Shown in pieces: positions 11,062 through 22,972 of a stretch of DNA of 64,000 nucleotides. Position 1 is the stretch's first letter, and every line of letters starts with the position of its first letter. Source of the DNA: Melastoma dodecandrum. Lineage: Eukaryota > Streptophyta > Magnoliopsida > Myrtales > Melastomataceae. Under the pieces are notes generated by a model that had not been told where the DNA came from, did not search any database, and saw only the letters and a list, made by a program, of their open reading frames with translations. The position numbers were made by a program, and so were the translations under genes. The stretch spans positions 868,001 through 932,000 of the forward strand of contig JARUPY010000252.1 in NCBI GenBank assembly GCA_029817715.1. Reading direction: 5' to 3'.

Positions 11062-13700
11062 GTCCTCGTCCTCTTCTTCTACTTCCTCCCTCCAATTGGC
11101 CGTGGTGGGGAAGAGTCCAGAGATCTGAGGATGGTATTTTGTGGAGAGAAAGTGTGGACGGAGAAGATTCGGGGTACAGATCGGGAATATTTCCTCAGAT
11201 GGTTTGGTCCGGCTTGAGGTTGTCAGCGTTTTCCTTTCTTGGTAATATTTCCTCCCAGGGGCTAATGCATGTACACAGGGTTGGGAAATTCACTTAATTA
11301 AGATTTAAGGCGAAGAAAATTCCGACGTAATTTTTAATATGATATTAGAGCTTGATTAGTCATCTAAAAATAGATGATGCCCCATTCGTCCGTGTAGTGC
11401 CGTGCAATCCAAGAAGGGTGCCCGTGTGTGGGTCTATTCAACCTAAAAAGGGCTTGGGTTCGAGGGGCGTGTGAAAAGGGTTGCCAAGAGGCAAACCAAG
11501 TCCCACGTCGGAAAGCTAAAAGGCTCCGGTCTTGTATATAAGTTTAAGCGAGCTATTCCTTATCATCAATTGGTTTTACCCATTGGGTTTGTATGCTGGG
11601 TTCGGAATATGAGCCGATCCGAAGATTTCGAACGAGGACGTCCAACCCGTCCCACATCGGACCGGCATGGTTCCTGTGGACCAGGATCGGAGTGAACAGA
11701 AACCGGTTGATTCATTACAAGGACAAAGCGGGAAGAAAAGGAAAACTTGATCGCGACGAGGAAAACTCGGAACGTACGCTGTCGGAGCACTAGGACTAGG
11801 AATATGTTAAAATCTGTAACATCTTGAAAAGATGAAAAATTTTATTTATCTGGCTAATTAAGATTTATGGGCCGATTCGGGACTTCCGAATTGGGCCGGG
11901 AATACCAATCCCAATAAGGGCCCAAATGTGGCACGCGGGTGGCGACATTGTTGACGGTTTAACTTTAATATAACTAACCAAGATTTTGTAGATATTGCAA
12001 AACTCATCGAAAACTGAAATGAGATGCAGAACCTACTATTTTTTTAGCCTAAAGAATGGGAAAAAATGTGTACAAGCTCGGACAAACACATCTGGGTCAT
12101 ATCCTACTTCTACAAAATGCCGCCCGCCCTAAAGAAAGAAAGAAAGGTTAAAAATGAGCGGTCATGCATGTCACACAAACGAAGGGACACTAAAACAAAA
12201 GAGTGCAGAACCCCCAATCAAGTTTCCCTAAAGAAAGGAGAGCACATAACAACTTCCTCACATGCAAAAACTAGATCTGAAACAACAACAACAATGGCGG
12301 GGAACCGTGTGTCCGAGAGGGGATTACAATAACGAACAAACAAGGGTTCCAAAGCCCCAAATGTTTTGGGATTTCGTCCCCAACAGTCACTTTTTACCAC
12401 CACGCCTTTTCTTCTCAACAAAAATTAGATTGCCCTGTAAAAGACACGGCAAGGGAGGGCCAGAAGCTTCCATGAACTATACAACGACGACGACGACAAC
12501 AGTTGTCACGCACGAGGGGAGACCAAGGAGAAAAGGTGTAGACGATAAGTGCGGGGGAAGAGATTTGGGTTGGAAAGGCGCCCTTTGTCCTTATCAGAGG
12601 AGAGGACATGGACAACGTATCCCCCACGCACGAGCAGAGAGGGAGAGGGTGTCGTCCCTAATAACGTCGTGGCAATAAAAGGGCCATGTGGCCAGCCAGC
12701 TATTTTGATCCCAACGTCCGGGTATTCGTTTTGTGGCTTGCTATTCATCCACGACACACACCCTTATCAGACTTGCCAACAAAACCCTACTCCCCCATCG
12801 ACTGAGAAACCAATTTTATTTATTTTTGGGGCGTGCAATATTTTATTTTTGTATTTTAACTTATTTTAGCCGAAACGATTTCGAAAGGGAGACTTGCATG
12901 CATGTAGCGTAGGGATACAGCCTGTTATCGTTTTATTATTATCAATTTCCTTTTTCTAGTCGAGATCTCCTTCGAGTGAGTTGGTGCGGTAGTATTACAA
13001 TATTTCACCCACACGAAACTCTCTTTTTATACGTCAGAAAGGTTGTCTGTCTCGTCCCAGGTAGAAAGAGAGGAAAACAGAAACATTATTATTATTATTA
13101 GTGAAAGCAAAAAAGCAACATCGTCCAAATAAAGGGTGGTCTTACATTTCGGAAATACGACACACACGGGGCCGGTTCCCGCAACAGTAAACGGCCAGTT
13201 CCATAATTCAAAGGGGCAAGAGGTGAAAGAAAGGAACAACGCTCGCCCTCTGCTGTCATCAGAGACCCCCCCCCCCCCCCCCCCCCCCTCCCCCCCCCCC
13301 CCAAATCCCCTCACTCCCTCTCAAATGGGGATAACGCAATCGAACCGTGTAAACAATAGGGACGGCCCTTTCTTAAGATCGGTTGATCTCCCAAATGAAC
13401 GTGCCACCAATATAGTTTGAACTAGTGAAGCCTTCATTGGTCACGTCTTTCGACGTGGCTCACTCGATCGTGGTGCGTTAGTGTTAGGGTTAGGGTTCTC
13501 CACTTGTCGTGGCTCACTCGATCGGTCGATGAATCGCGTCCACGGCCGCGTAGTCAGATGTTAGCAGTGATATTATTTTATTATTATTATTATTATTTGT
13601 TTACTTGGGGGTGGAGAATGGCGTGGCATTTTTTCTTTCTTTCAATCCCTATCTTGGCTGTGGTGGTGAAGGGGGCACACCTAGTCTGCGTTACTAAAAA
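11062..13700. other. Intergenic with dispersed-repeat traces
   Basis: No gene was supported. The left end is the F-box promoter. Around 11450-11660 is a segment built like a common plant dispersed repeat: TCCCACGTCGG (11501-11511), TATATAAG (11535-11542), CAATTGGTTTT (11567-11577) and a second TCCCACATCGG (11650-11660). A poly-C tract with one T interruption spans 13266-13302. A direct repeat CGTGGCTCACTCGATCG occurs at 13454-13470 and 13508-13524, with a short telomere-like TTAGGGTTAGGG between. Confidence 0.5.
13266..13302 (+). repeat. Poly-C tract, 37 bases
   Basis: A run of C broken only by a T at 13289. It is the longest of several G/C homopolymers in the window. It is unstable in replication and a likely place for assembly or basecalling length error. 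Confidence 0.9.
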
Positions 13701-13710
13701 GGCCCGCCAT

Positions 13711-14158
13711 CTGGGAACATGCACAACACACTCTGAAAAGGGAAGGAAGAGTTGATAACAAATGTACTGGTTGATCGAAATTTTATTGGGGAAGGAACTG
13801 GCGGGATGGGACTGCCGTTTCTGTTGATTGTCCGCCCATGGTTGTCATTTGCTGGTTCTGGAGTTTGGTTTGATGAGGTGCCAAGGAGCTGAGTTGCAAG
13901 TGGATTTACTAAGCTTGAGGACTAGTTATCTAATCTTGTTACTTGTGGTAGTAGATCCTTGGTACCCATGTGTGGGTGTAGGGTTCGACCTCTTCGTGAG
14001 TTTAGCGTTTTCTTGTACTACTGTGTGGAGTTTAGGTGTATACTCTTGCGTGAGTATTTACTCTCTTTCAGGTGGGATTGGGCTGCTGCTCGTTGTAACT
14101 CTCCCCGGTTTTCGAATTCTTTTTCTCATTTATAATTTTTTACCTGACCAAAAAAAAA
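13711..14158 (+). mobile_element. 5'-truncated non-LTR retroelement with target duplication
   Basis: The insertion is flanked by the direct repeat GGCCCGCCAT at 13701-13710 and 14160-14169. Its right end is a short poly-A (14150-14158) preceded by TTTATAATTTTTTACCTGACC, which resembles the 3' end of plant L1-type LINEs. The 448-bp body has no reverse transcriptase. The A-run continuing into the left duplication fits a target cut at an A-rich site. A SINE is possible, but no RNA polymerase III boxes were identified. An open frame inside (13828-14217) is probably chance. Confidence 0.65.
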
Positions 14159-14169
14159 GGGCCCGCCAT

Positions 14170-15133
14170 TCTCCAATGTTTAATGTGTGTATGCGTGCAC
14201 AAACGAAACACGCGTAGGCTCATTAGTTCTCCATGTTAGTCTCTGGCCTGGCTTCGAACATTGTGTACGTCCCCACACCACCTGTAGTATCCTTCTGATG
14301 ATCGTCGTCGTCGTCATCCTCATCCCTGTCCACATAAATTGATCGTTCGTTCCCAGAAGTAATAGCTTAACTCGCATGCATTCCAAAGACAAAAATCCCC
14401 CAATTTTAGGAAATAGTTTGCCGTAACTATTAGCAGGTACGTGAGTCTTTCATACATATTGGACCAGAAGTGGTTTTCTTTTTGGTCGAGTAAGTTGGGG
14501 GGATGGGATGCCAATAATTGTACCACTTAATACTAGAAAAACGATGTGATCCCGAGTTAAATTAAAGGCCAAAGACAAACCACGTGAAAAAAGAAACTCC
14601 TCACCCCAATTATGATTATAAACGATGTGATTGACCTCGTCATTATCCCCTAACACGTATAAATAAAACGATTTACCCTTTCTATTAATATCTTTAACTA
14701 AGTTCTATCGGATTATATATTACATACATAAAAGATCAATAAATAAATAAGTAAATAAATAAATAAACGTCATGACATGACGTGACAGTCCGAACAACGA
14801 CACGTGCCCCCCCGCCCACCCGTTATCATTTTCATCTGGCGTTCCCTCCAAACGACACGAGTGTTGTTGTTCAACTGTTGGGTTTCGACAAACCCTAAGA
14901 ACAGTCAAAAACTTATTTTCTCATTTTTCTTTTCTTCTTCCACCCCCCCTACCCCCCAATTTTTCGTCCTTCCTTACAAACTGTCGCAGGATGTATGTAG
15001 AAGAGCCGACTTGGCAAGAAAAGGACGACAAGAACTCCTCCTTAAATACACAACACCCTACCAATCTCAACAATTGAAGTCTGTGTCCCTTCTTCCCATT
15101 CTCCTTCCTCTTGAGGTTTTCTTTGTCTTGACG
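14170..15133. other. Intergenic, upstream of the SOFL gene
   Basis: A/T-rich DNA with an AATA-type microsatellite near 14737-14767 and no supported gene. The last 150 bases are the leader and promoter of the next gene. Confidence 0.5.
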
Positions 15134-15556
15134 ATGGAGAAGGGTCGCGGATTCTCTTGGGTTTCAGAGTGTGGGAGCGGGGTCGAGTCGGGTTGGACTT
15201 ACTACCTGAACGACTCCTCCTCGTACATGTGTTCTGGGCGGTCTGGAGCTAGCCGTGTGACTGAGGGCGGGGCGGGGAAAAGGTTCGGAGGACGTCACGA
15301 TGAGGATGAGGATGAGGAGGATGGACTGTCACTGGTGTCGGACGCGTCCTCCGGGCTGCCACATTTCAACGAAGGGCGGTCGTGGAGGAGCTGCGAGGGC
15401 GAGGAGGGGGAGGAGGAAGACTGCGGCAACAATGCTCTGTTCTGGGGAGGCAGGGTCGTCGTTGGCCGGGGACGACGCGAGGACTCGTGCTTCCAGGACA
15501 CTGCTAGCTCGGCCAAGGTAAAGCGTAACTATAACAAACTCTCGTCCTCCGTTTAA
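15134..15556 (+). CDS. SOB FIVE-LIKE (SOFL) family protein
   Basis: The reading frame from the ATG at 15134 gives 140 residues if unspliced. It has both SOFL hallmarks: ESGWTYYLND (motif A, about residues 17-26) and LSLVSDASSGLPHF (motif B, about 69-82). It then has an acidic run and QDTASS, which also recurs in the family. SOFL proteins are small plant-specific nuclear proteins linked by overexpression genetics to cytokinin levels and branching; their chemistry is unknown. The end is uncertain. A good donor AAG/GTAAAG at 15517/15518 suggests splicing after TASSAK. Acceptors ending at 15570 (53-bp intron, stop 15657) and 15604 (87-bp intron) both keep a frame open, and neither gives a convincing tail. 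Confidence 0.72.
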   Translation: MEKGRGFSWVSECGSGVESGWTYYLNDSSSYMCSGRSGASRVTEGGAGKRFGGRHDEDEDEEDGLSLVSDASSGLPHFNEGRSWRSCEGEEGEEEDCGNNALFWGGRVVVGRGRREDSCFQDTASSAKVKRNYNKLSSSV

Positions 15557-15657
15557 TGCAAAACCCGCAGAAACTGGCCCTGTTCTCACAATCGAAATCT
15601 GCAGAAGAGATCCAGCCCGTGGAGAAACGAGACCCGGGAAAGTGCGTTTCGTCCTAA

Positions 15658-16398
15658 GGTTCCCCAACAGCGAATCACGCCCCATTTGATTCGACACGGA
15701 TCCGATCCCTTAGCAAAGGAACCAGCTCGATTTTGTGCCCCTGGATATCGATGATGATCGGAACGACCCTTGGCGCCACCATCATAGCCTGCGGTCGTCG
15801 GTATCGGGTACCATTTCCAAGAGGGTACGGATCGGCCGACACGGTGTTGGAGAAGTGGGTTTTTTGGTCCTTCTTTAGCTCAAGGATGTGAATAATGAAG
15901 ATCCATCGCTTCTTCCTTTGTCTTTGTTTGTTTTTTTTTTCTAAGGCTAGTTAGTCTGTCGGGAATGTTGATCTTTGTTGTTCATACAACTCCTCCTCTT
16001 GCTTTTGGCGTCTGGTTTTTTTGGGCATGTGGAAATAAATATTAGCTGTTCTTTTATTCCTGGTTTAAACGTTGAAAGGAAGTTCGAATGATGACCATTA
16101 TCCATGTCTGCCAAACATTTATGATTACGACAAATTAAGCCAATCACGACTAGGAAGTCCCTCCATGCATTTTTACTAGCTATTTTTGGATCGTTCGTGG
16201 TTAATAAAACCGACCTAATTAAAAGTGTGTGTGGGTGGTGGAGAATTTCCTTTGCTTCCCATGTTAATGTGGCGAGACTCGCCGCACCTGATTACACCAC
16301 GCCCTTTCTCCTTAATCATAATATATATTAAAATTCGAAACACGGATAGTTACAGGGAGAGGGCGAAGGCGGGGAGGAGAGAAGCGAGGAGAAAAGGA
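15658..16398. other. Intergenic, promoter of the BSD-domain gene
   Basis: Probable 3' UTR of the SOFL gene, then promoter and leader of the next gene. A few open frames on both strands show no family resemblance. Confidence 0.5.
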
Positions 16399-18534
16399 AT
16401 GGCGGCGTTGCCGCGTTGCTCCGTCGCCGATTCCCTCCACCTCGACGCCGAAGGCTGTCGAGGGGGCTTTCACCGGCCCCTGGGCAATGATGAGGATGCC
16501 CGACCCCATGGCGACCCGATCGCCCTGCCCCTCGTCCCAGACGACTCATCGACGTCCGACGAGAATGTCGAAGCGGATCTCTGGAGCCGCGAAGATCCGG
16601 ATGAGGCGCAGGGGCACGGCGTGAAGGAGGACCTCAACGAGCTTAATCAGTCCCTCGCGCGACAGCTGTGGGGCGTCGCCAACATCCTGGCGCCTCCTCC
16701 GTCCAACTCGTCTACTCCGTCTCGTTCTAGCCGTGCGAAGGATGAGTCGGATCGAGAGGAGGTGGATGCGACGATGGGTGGCTGTGACGGTGGATCTGAA
16801 TCGGGGAGCGATGAGGAGGTGGCGGAGGAGCCTGTTGTTGGGGTTCAGGAGGTCTTGAATTTCGCCAGGAATATTGCGATGCATCCGGAGACTTGGCTGG
16901 ATTTCCCTCTCGATCCCGACGAGGATTTAGATGGTATGCTGTTTACTTCGCGTTTTGATTCTGTTGGTAATGTTTGTTGCGGGAATTTAGGTGGCGTATT
17001 TTTGTTGAATTACGGCATAATATTAATAATTTTTTGTACGATTTGAATGTAGTTGATCTTATTGACAATGTGATACCCGAATCTGTATAATGCAGCATCT
17101 GGTTGTAATGCAGACCAAATTTGGGATTTAGGTAGTTGTCGCCAGCTGCAACCTGCGGATGTTTTCCTGGTTAGAATTTTTGTGATGGGAGATAGGTATT
17201 TGGAAAGACTTTGGTCATGAGTACAGAGTTTAGATTTAGACAGTGGGGGGATATGGCGAACTTGTTGGACCTTTTATTATTGGATAGTAGTCCATTTTTG
17301 GTGTCTTTTAAGGGAGCGTTGGGTTTTCCCTGTGAAATAGCTGACAATCAAAGAATTTGCGAATGCAAATGGATTCATCTTTGACGCTTGGATTCCTATC
17401 TTTACCAAGTCCCGATTCACAAGCTTGAGACCTATGAATTGATGTTTCCTGCCATTTGATACATGTTTTCCATTTCTCCTTACCATCTGAAATGTCCACT
17501 TAAAATTATGGACAAGGGAGATTTTAGTTTTAGTAGTTCTGTGGCATCATTTCTTGTGTTTCTGAATGCAACACGATGTTCAAGTGATTGTTCTATGGAG
17601 TCAGTGGAGTCTTTTCCGGAATTGTGCTCATTTTCTGAGGTCATGTTTTAATGTGCAGATTTTGAACTGTCGGATGCCCAGCGGGAGCATGTTCTTGCTA
17701 TTGAGAATCTTTCCCCAAGATTGCGTGCTCTAAGAATCGAATTATGCCCCTGTCATATGTCTGAGAGTTACTTTTGGAAAGTTTATTTCGTTCTTCTACA
17801 CTCAAGACTTGAGAAACATGTTTCGGAAATTTTATCTACCCCCCAGGTGAGATGCCTTTACTTTTTGCATGTCCGGTTTTTGTTGTTATGGCTGAGTCAC
17901 GCGTTTTCCCGTTTAGTTGTCATTTATAGTATGTGTTGCATAAAATTCACGACTTTGATCTCCTTAGTGCTAAAACACTTTTCCCCAATATTGTTTCTCT
18001 TACCAAATCTTGGTGGATTCAACCTGTTTATTTCAGGTCATGGAAGCCAGGGCTCTGTGGATGCAGGAATTGCATAAACAATCAGAAATTGAGTCTGACT
18101 GGCTCGGAAGTGATGTATATCATATGAAGACAGGTTCAGTTACGCTCAGAGAAGAATTTCCTGACTCACCTGGCTACATGCTTTCTGGTGGCATGCCATT
18201 TAAGTCCTTTGATTTCAAATCTACAAACTCTCCTACTTCAGAATATAGTGATAGTGAGAAATGCCTGAGTTTAAGCTCCGAAATGCAAATGACTGGAGAG
18301 TCCGTGGTTGAAGAAATTTTTGCCATTGATGCCAAGAACAGTGATCAGCCCCCAATTCCATTATCTAAGATGTGTCTCCAGAAGTTCGAGGATGAGGAGG
18401 ATGACGAGTGGCTGGATGACGATTCTGATTTGGGGGGTTATAATCTGGGGATCATAACCATCGGGAGTAATGAGGATGTTTCGTTTAGTGACCTAGAGGA
18501 CGACGGGGATGTCGCTATGCGTTATACAATCTAA
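16399..18534 (+). CDS. BSD-domain protein
   Basis: Three exons, 16399-16933, 17659-17846 and 18037-18534, sum to 1221 bases, 406 residues. The N-terminal 178 residues are acidic and disordered with an LNQSLARQLWGVANILAPP segment. The BSD domain spans the exon 2/3 junction (about 182-255), with the typical aromatic pair in SESYFWKVYFVLL. The C-terminal part carries short acidic clusters (FEDEEDDEWLDDDSD). BSD domains occur in TFIIH p62 and DOS2/synapse-associated proteins; the function of this plant family is unknown. The start at 16399 is the first ATG giving a plausible N terminus; an in-frame upstream start is less likely. A polyadenylation-like AATAAA lies near 18589. Confidence 0.85.
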
Positions 18535-20209
18535 GCTTCTGCCAGTTGATCGGCAAGGAAAATATTCATAATAATTCTTGGTCAATCGAATAAACATAAT
18601 ACAAAAATATGGGAAGTCTGCCTTGGAGTTGGTTTCACCGTGCACCTTTACTCTTCCAGCTGCTTGTTCATAAATAGCTGATGTTGGAAAATATGGAGGT
18701 GAAGATTCCTCGAGGAATTGAGCTCAGTATCTCGTTCACAAGTGCCATTCTAAAGAATATCAAGCTTGTCCTTATACAGGCCCATGCAGTTTGTAGTTGG
18801 GAACCGTGTGCCTCTCTGCTGTGGTCATATTGCGTAGCTGGAAGCATTACAAGAGTTTGTTTCAAACAGGTTGTACTTTACTGGCCTGGAATCTCATTGA
18901 ACTGAGGTGAGTTCATAATTCTTTTGTTGGTTGATCATGTATTCCTAATATGTTATACTCAGGCTGACCGCCTGACAGATGAAAAGAAAAGGTCCTGATG
19001 TGAAGCTATCTATTGTTAATGATACCACCGAGGTGGGGATTATCCTCTGTAAAATCTGTGTTGTAAGAAGAAATACATGTCCATCGCCTTTGGATTCGTG
19101 AGAATTGCAATGAACTGTCCATAGTGCTGCATTTCCTGTCATGCATATCTACGCAGTCTTCTCTTGTTCTCTATTACGCTAAACTCTCGGCTGGAAGCCC
19201 GAAGTCAGTGGGGAGGGAGGAGGCGGGTGTTCTTTGGGATGCACTCAGCTGTTAAAATCTGTGCCATTAGTAGCAAAAGGAAGCGAATAACTGTTTGTCT
19301 GTGTAAATAGGAATTCAACAGATGGGTGGTGACCCTGTCGTCGGGACAATCATCTGCATAGATTGGGATCGTATTGAATTGTTTATTTCTTTTAGATATT
19401 GAGGGGGGTTCTATCTAACCATGTTGGATTCCAGCAGAAGGGGCGGGCTTCTTTGACAAATCAAAATTTGGGAATCCCGGTGTTTGATTAAAACAAAAAG
19501 AAATGGTCATTTTGACGTGTAGAATTAATAAGAGTTGGCTTAAAAGTTTTGATGGTCAATAACTTTTGTCTTTATTTGACAAAAAACTCGCTTTAAAATT
19601 ATAAAAGAAATTAATAAGGAAAGTTAATTAGAAAAAGTAAATTTTACATGAAATTTGCAATTTCTTTGCCACTAAACTCACCTTTATTAGTCGCCGCGTT
19701 AATTCAAAAGTTTCCAACCATTTCTTCCCATGCTCTATGCATGGAGGTAACTAGGTTAGACAAAAAAGCACATCATCTTATGCAATGTTTGGGAACACAA
19801 TCCAGGTGATTTCCAATTGCTTCATGTTTTCAAAAAGTACCCAATCTAATTTTCGTTCATTCTTATCTAAATCGACTAACAAACAATCAACTGCTGCCCA
19901 ATTTGCAGTGAAGACTTGTTAGGAGAGAAACAGATCACACGATTTTTATTAATTAATTTATTTTTTTCTTCCTAAAATTCGCAGCTCCACCAGCAGCAAC
20001 AAATGAAAAACCTTCCAAATCAATCCCTGCCTCATATTTCCTCCCCTCAAATTTCCATTTCCCCTGAAATTTACGCCCCCAACAAAATCCAATCGATCTT
20101 TTTCCCTTGGTAAAATCAACCGTTTCCTTTGGGTCCAAAGATCGAGCCTTTCCGAATCTTTCTCCTGCCCGGGCATTGATTCTCGATGCCCCAGATTTTG
20201 GATCCCTCC
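18535..20209. other. Intergenic between BSD and PP2-A10-like genes
   Basis: 3' flank of the BSD gene, then A/T-rich DNA and the leader of the next gene. No gene, repeat or RNA was recognised. Confidence 0.5.
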
Positions 20210-21478
20210 ATGGACCTCCAGCTCGTCGACAGGGGCTTGAAATTCTGGCGGAGGAAGAAGAAATGGGTGGTTTGGTTGGCCCTGGCTGGTGTTTCTGGAT
20301 ATGGGGCGTATAGGGTTTACAATTCGCCGTCTGTTACTAGGAAGAGGAGGAGATTGATTAAGCTGATCAGTTCCCTGGCATCGATCGTTGAGTTGGTCGC
20401 GGACTCCGCCGAAGCAGCTAGGGTTGTCTCGAAGGATGTGAGGGAGTTCTTGGAATCTGATAGTGATGAGATTCCCAATAGCTTTAGGCAGATTTCGAAG
20501 ATTGCGAAGTCCGACGAGTTTTTGGAGTCCTTGAGTAGGGTTACCGAGGCTCTGACCCGTGGGATCCTTAGGGGGTACGAGAGGGAACAAAAGGAATCTG
20601 CGGGCATGGACGGTGTGGATTTAACTGATAGGGTGATGGATAAGCTTTTTACGCCGGTGGGCACCGGTTTTATGTCCGTCGTCCTCGGTAGCTTCGCTAG
20701 GAACTTGGTCTTGGGGTTGTATGCCAATGGATCGACAGCTGGTGGAGGAAGCGGGAACAATATGCCTGTGTCCTCCAGACACGGATCTGATTCCTCAAAT
20801 GAGAGATGGCTGAGTTTAGTTTGCAGTGACAAATCCAGAGATCTTATAGCTGATTGCATTCAGAGATTTGTGAGCACCGCTGTTACTGTGTATCTCGACA
20901 AAACCATGAATATCAACTTTTACGATGAGCTCTTTACTGGATTGACCGACCCAAGGCATGAGGTCAAGATCAGGGAAATTTTGGTTTCCCTTTGTAACGG
21001 GGCCGTTGAAACCTTGGTCAAGACTTCTCATCAAGTTTTGACAAGTCCTAGCTCGAGTTTGGAGCCCTTGGGTTCCAACAGTCCCCAAGTGGAAGGTAAT
21101 CCCGTACCTGCAAGCAAATTCTTTCAGCAAGAAGTCCTATCAAAGCAACGGGAAGATAGAGCTTTGTCTCATGGTATACAGAGGAATGAGTTGTTCGGCC
21201 AAGCTATGTCAACCTTATCAGTGCCAAGAAACAGGAGGTTTGTGCTTGACCTGACCGGCAGGGTGACATTTGAGACCATACGTTCTTTCTTGGCATTTGC
21301 ACTTTGGAAGCTTTTAGACAGTATGAAGAAGGGCGTGAATGTAATCCAAGAAGAGTTCCTCGACAAGGGTCATCAGATAGTCGGGTTCGTCAGTGCGAAG
21401 TCTTGCGTGATTCTGACCATATGTCTCGCAGTTTACTTGCATTTGTATGGATATAGTAGGTCTCTATTGCCTGCTTGA
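20210..21478 (+). CDS. PHLOEM PROTEIN 2-LIKE A10-type membrane protein
   Basis: A single exon of 422 residues from the ATG at 20210 (MDLQLVDRGLKFWRRKKKW), where the family normally starts; an in-frame ATG at 20186 would add eight residues. A likely transmembrane segment follows a basic stretch at about 19-38 (WVVWLALAGVSGYGAYRVY). A second is near the C terminus (SCVILTICLAVYLHLYGY). Between them is a helical region with SLASIVELVADSAEAARVVSKD and PNSFRQISKIAKSDEF, conserved in plant proteins named after Arabidopsis PP2-A10 and the neighbouring CF9 family. Despite the name I see no clear PP2 lectin domain, so carbohydrate binding is unproven. No intron interrupts the frame. Confidence 0.82.
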   Translation: MDLQLVDRGLKFWRRKKKWVVWLALAGVSGYGAYRVYNSPSVTRKRRRLIKLISSLASIVELVADSAEAARVVSKDVREFLESDSDEIPNSFRQISKIAKSDEFLESLSRVTEALTRGILRGYEREQKESAGMDGVDLTDRVMDKLFTPVGTGFMSVVLGSFARNLVLGLYANGSTAGGGSGNNMPVSSRHGSDSSNERWLSLVCSDKSRDLIADCIQRFVSTAVTVYLDKTMNINFYDELFTGLTDPRHEVKIREILVSLCNGAVETLVKTSHQVLTSPSSSLEPLGSNSPQVEGNPVPASKFFQQEVLSKQREDRALSHGIQRNELFGQAMSTLSVPRNRRFVLDLTGRVTFETIRSFLAFALWKLLDSMKKGVNVIQEEFLDKGHQIVGFVSAKSCVILTICLAVYLHLYGYSRSLLPA

Positions 21479-22972
21479 GGTGAGTTCCCCCTCACTAGAA
21501 TAATGCAATCAGGCCACTGCTCGTGAACGATACAGTATGGTCTCTTCACTAGCATTAGTAATATGTATACTAGGCGCTTAGTGTCGATGAAAGGAAAAAT
21601 AGGGCAATACCCCAGATCAATACACTGTGAATTCATAAATTCGTTGCAAGTTGATATTATTGATTTTGGTTCAATGTTCTCAGGCCGTGTAAGTAGCCGG
21701 TGATCTACATACACACTGTTTACACCCTTGCTTGGTTGTTTCCACCATTTGGATCATCATCTAAGCTTGCCCTTGAGGCTAATTCAAAGGAGCTTACTCT
21801 CCTGGAATAGGATGTGGTGGGAAGTCAATGATCAGATTGGCTGTTCATTCTACTGATCCGAAACATCCATTTCGCATGTGGAGTAAAAAAAAATACAGCT
21901 CTGGGATTTATCATGCTGGTTATGTTTTGTTAGGAGAGCTAGCTTCACATCCATTACACCCAGAAGTTGAAAGTTGCCTAGCTGTTGCTCCCATTCCCGT
22001 AATTAATGTTGACGTTCTTGGTGTTAGCGACTCTAAAGTCAAATGTTTTGGGAAGATTCATCTCTGAAACCATCACTTGTCGTTAGTAGCATCATAGTTT
22101 CCATCAGTAAGTTTATCCCAGAGTCTGTGCTTTCTGGGAATTGTTCTTGCTCCATCTTAATATTAGCGAAATTTTGGAGAACGACCATTTTCAGAACAAC
22201 GTTCAAATTAGAAAACCTCTTGACTGTGCCCTGGTAGTTTTCTTGTTCTGTCTTCATGAAGCACTAACAGGAATTTGTGCGGCCACCAATATTGACGAGG
22301 AAGAAATAGGAGTAATGCAGGTCAGGAGGGAGCCAAAACCGTCATGCGGCCAAAGACCTCAGCCCTCGCAGAATTCATATATACCACCCTGGTTCAAGCC
22401 ACTGTGACAGAGGCCCGACATATTTTCCAGGACTTTCCGCTCATTTGTTCAGCTGGCTGCTGAACAAAGGAAGGGTGGAGGGACCGTTTGCTGCAAATGA
22501 GGGTGTGATGAATGAGTTTGACAATCATGAGACAGAAGACCAATCTCTTTCAAAGCGTCTTCCACCGGTTCGTCAGATCTTTACCAATCCCCACAACCAT
22601 CATCAACTCCATCACCTTAGCTTAAATCCCATCATCCCACATGCCCTATTTTATGCCCTAACTGGATTGTCCCCACCCTATAAAGAACAGGGACTCAACC
22701 CCCCCAACAACCAGCATGTCCGCACTCCAAAGCTAAGCCTTTCGTACATCATGGATTTTTGCATCAAAATCCCACAACCAGCAAAAAACCAACCAAACCC
22801 CAACTTTGGAATTCAATTCTCTTCCTCCCCACCAAGGTAAGCAATCCTTGCATTCTAACTTCTTCCAGAAAAAACTCCGCACACAGACATACAGAAACTC
22901 AAAAAGATGCAAAAGGGAGTGCCAGGATTCGGACATACATTAGTTCTTAGTAGTACAAGGTTGCCGGGTCCA
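21479..22972. other. Intergenic between convergent PP2-A10-like and GRF genes
   Basis: 3' flanks of both neighbours. Open frames such as that at 22445-22840 are proline/histidine-rich by base composition only. Nothing else was seen. Confidence 0.5.

Noticed and set aside
11501..11600. snRNA gene
   Set aside because: USE and TATA-like motifs are present, but none of the known plant snRNA 5' sequences follows, and a TTTT run occurs almost at the predicted start.
13828..14217. 129-codon hydrophobic frame
   Set aside because: It runs through the non-LTR insertion and its poly-A into the flank, so it is not a gene.
15300..15521. Arg/Gly-rich frames overlapping the SOFL gene
   Set aside because: They are shifted-frame shadows of its acidic GAG/GAT-rich exon.
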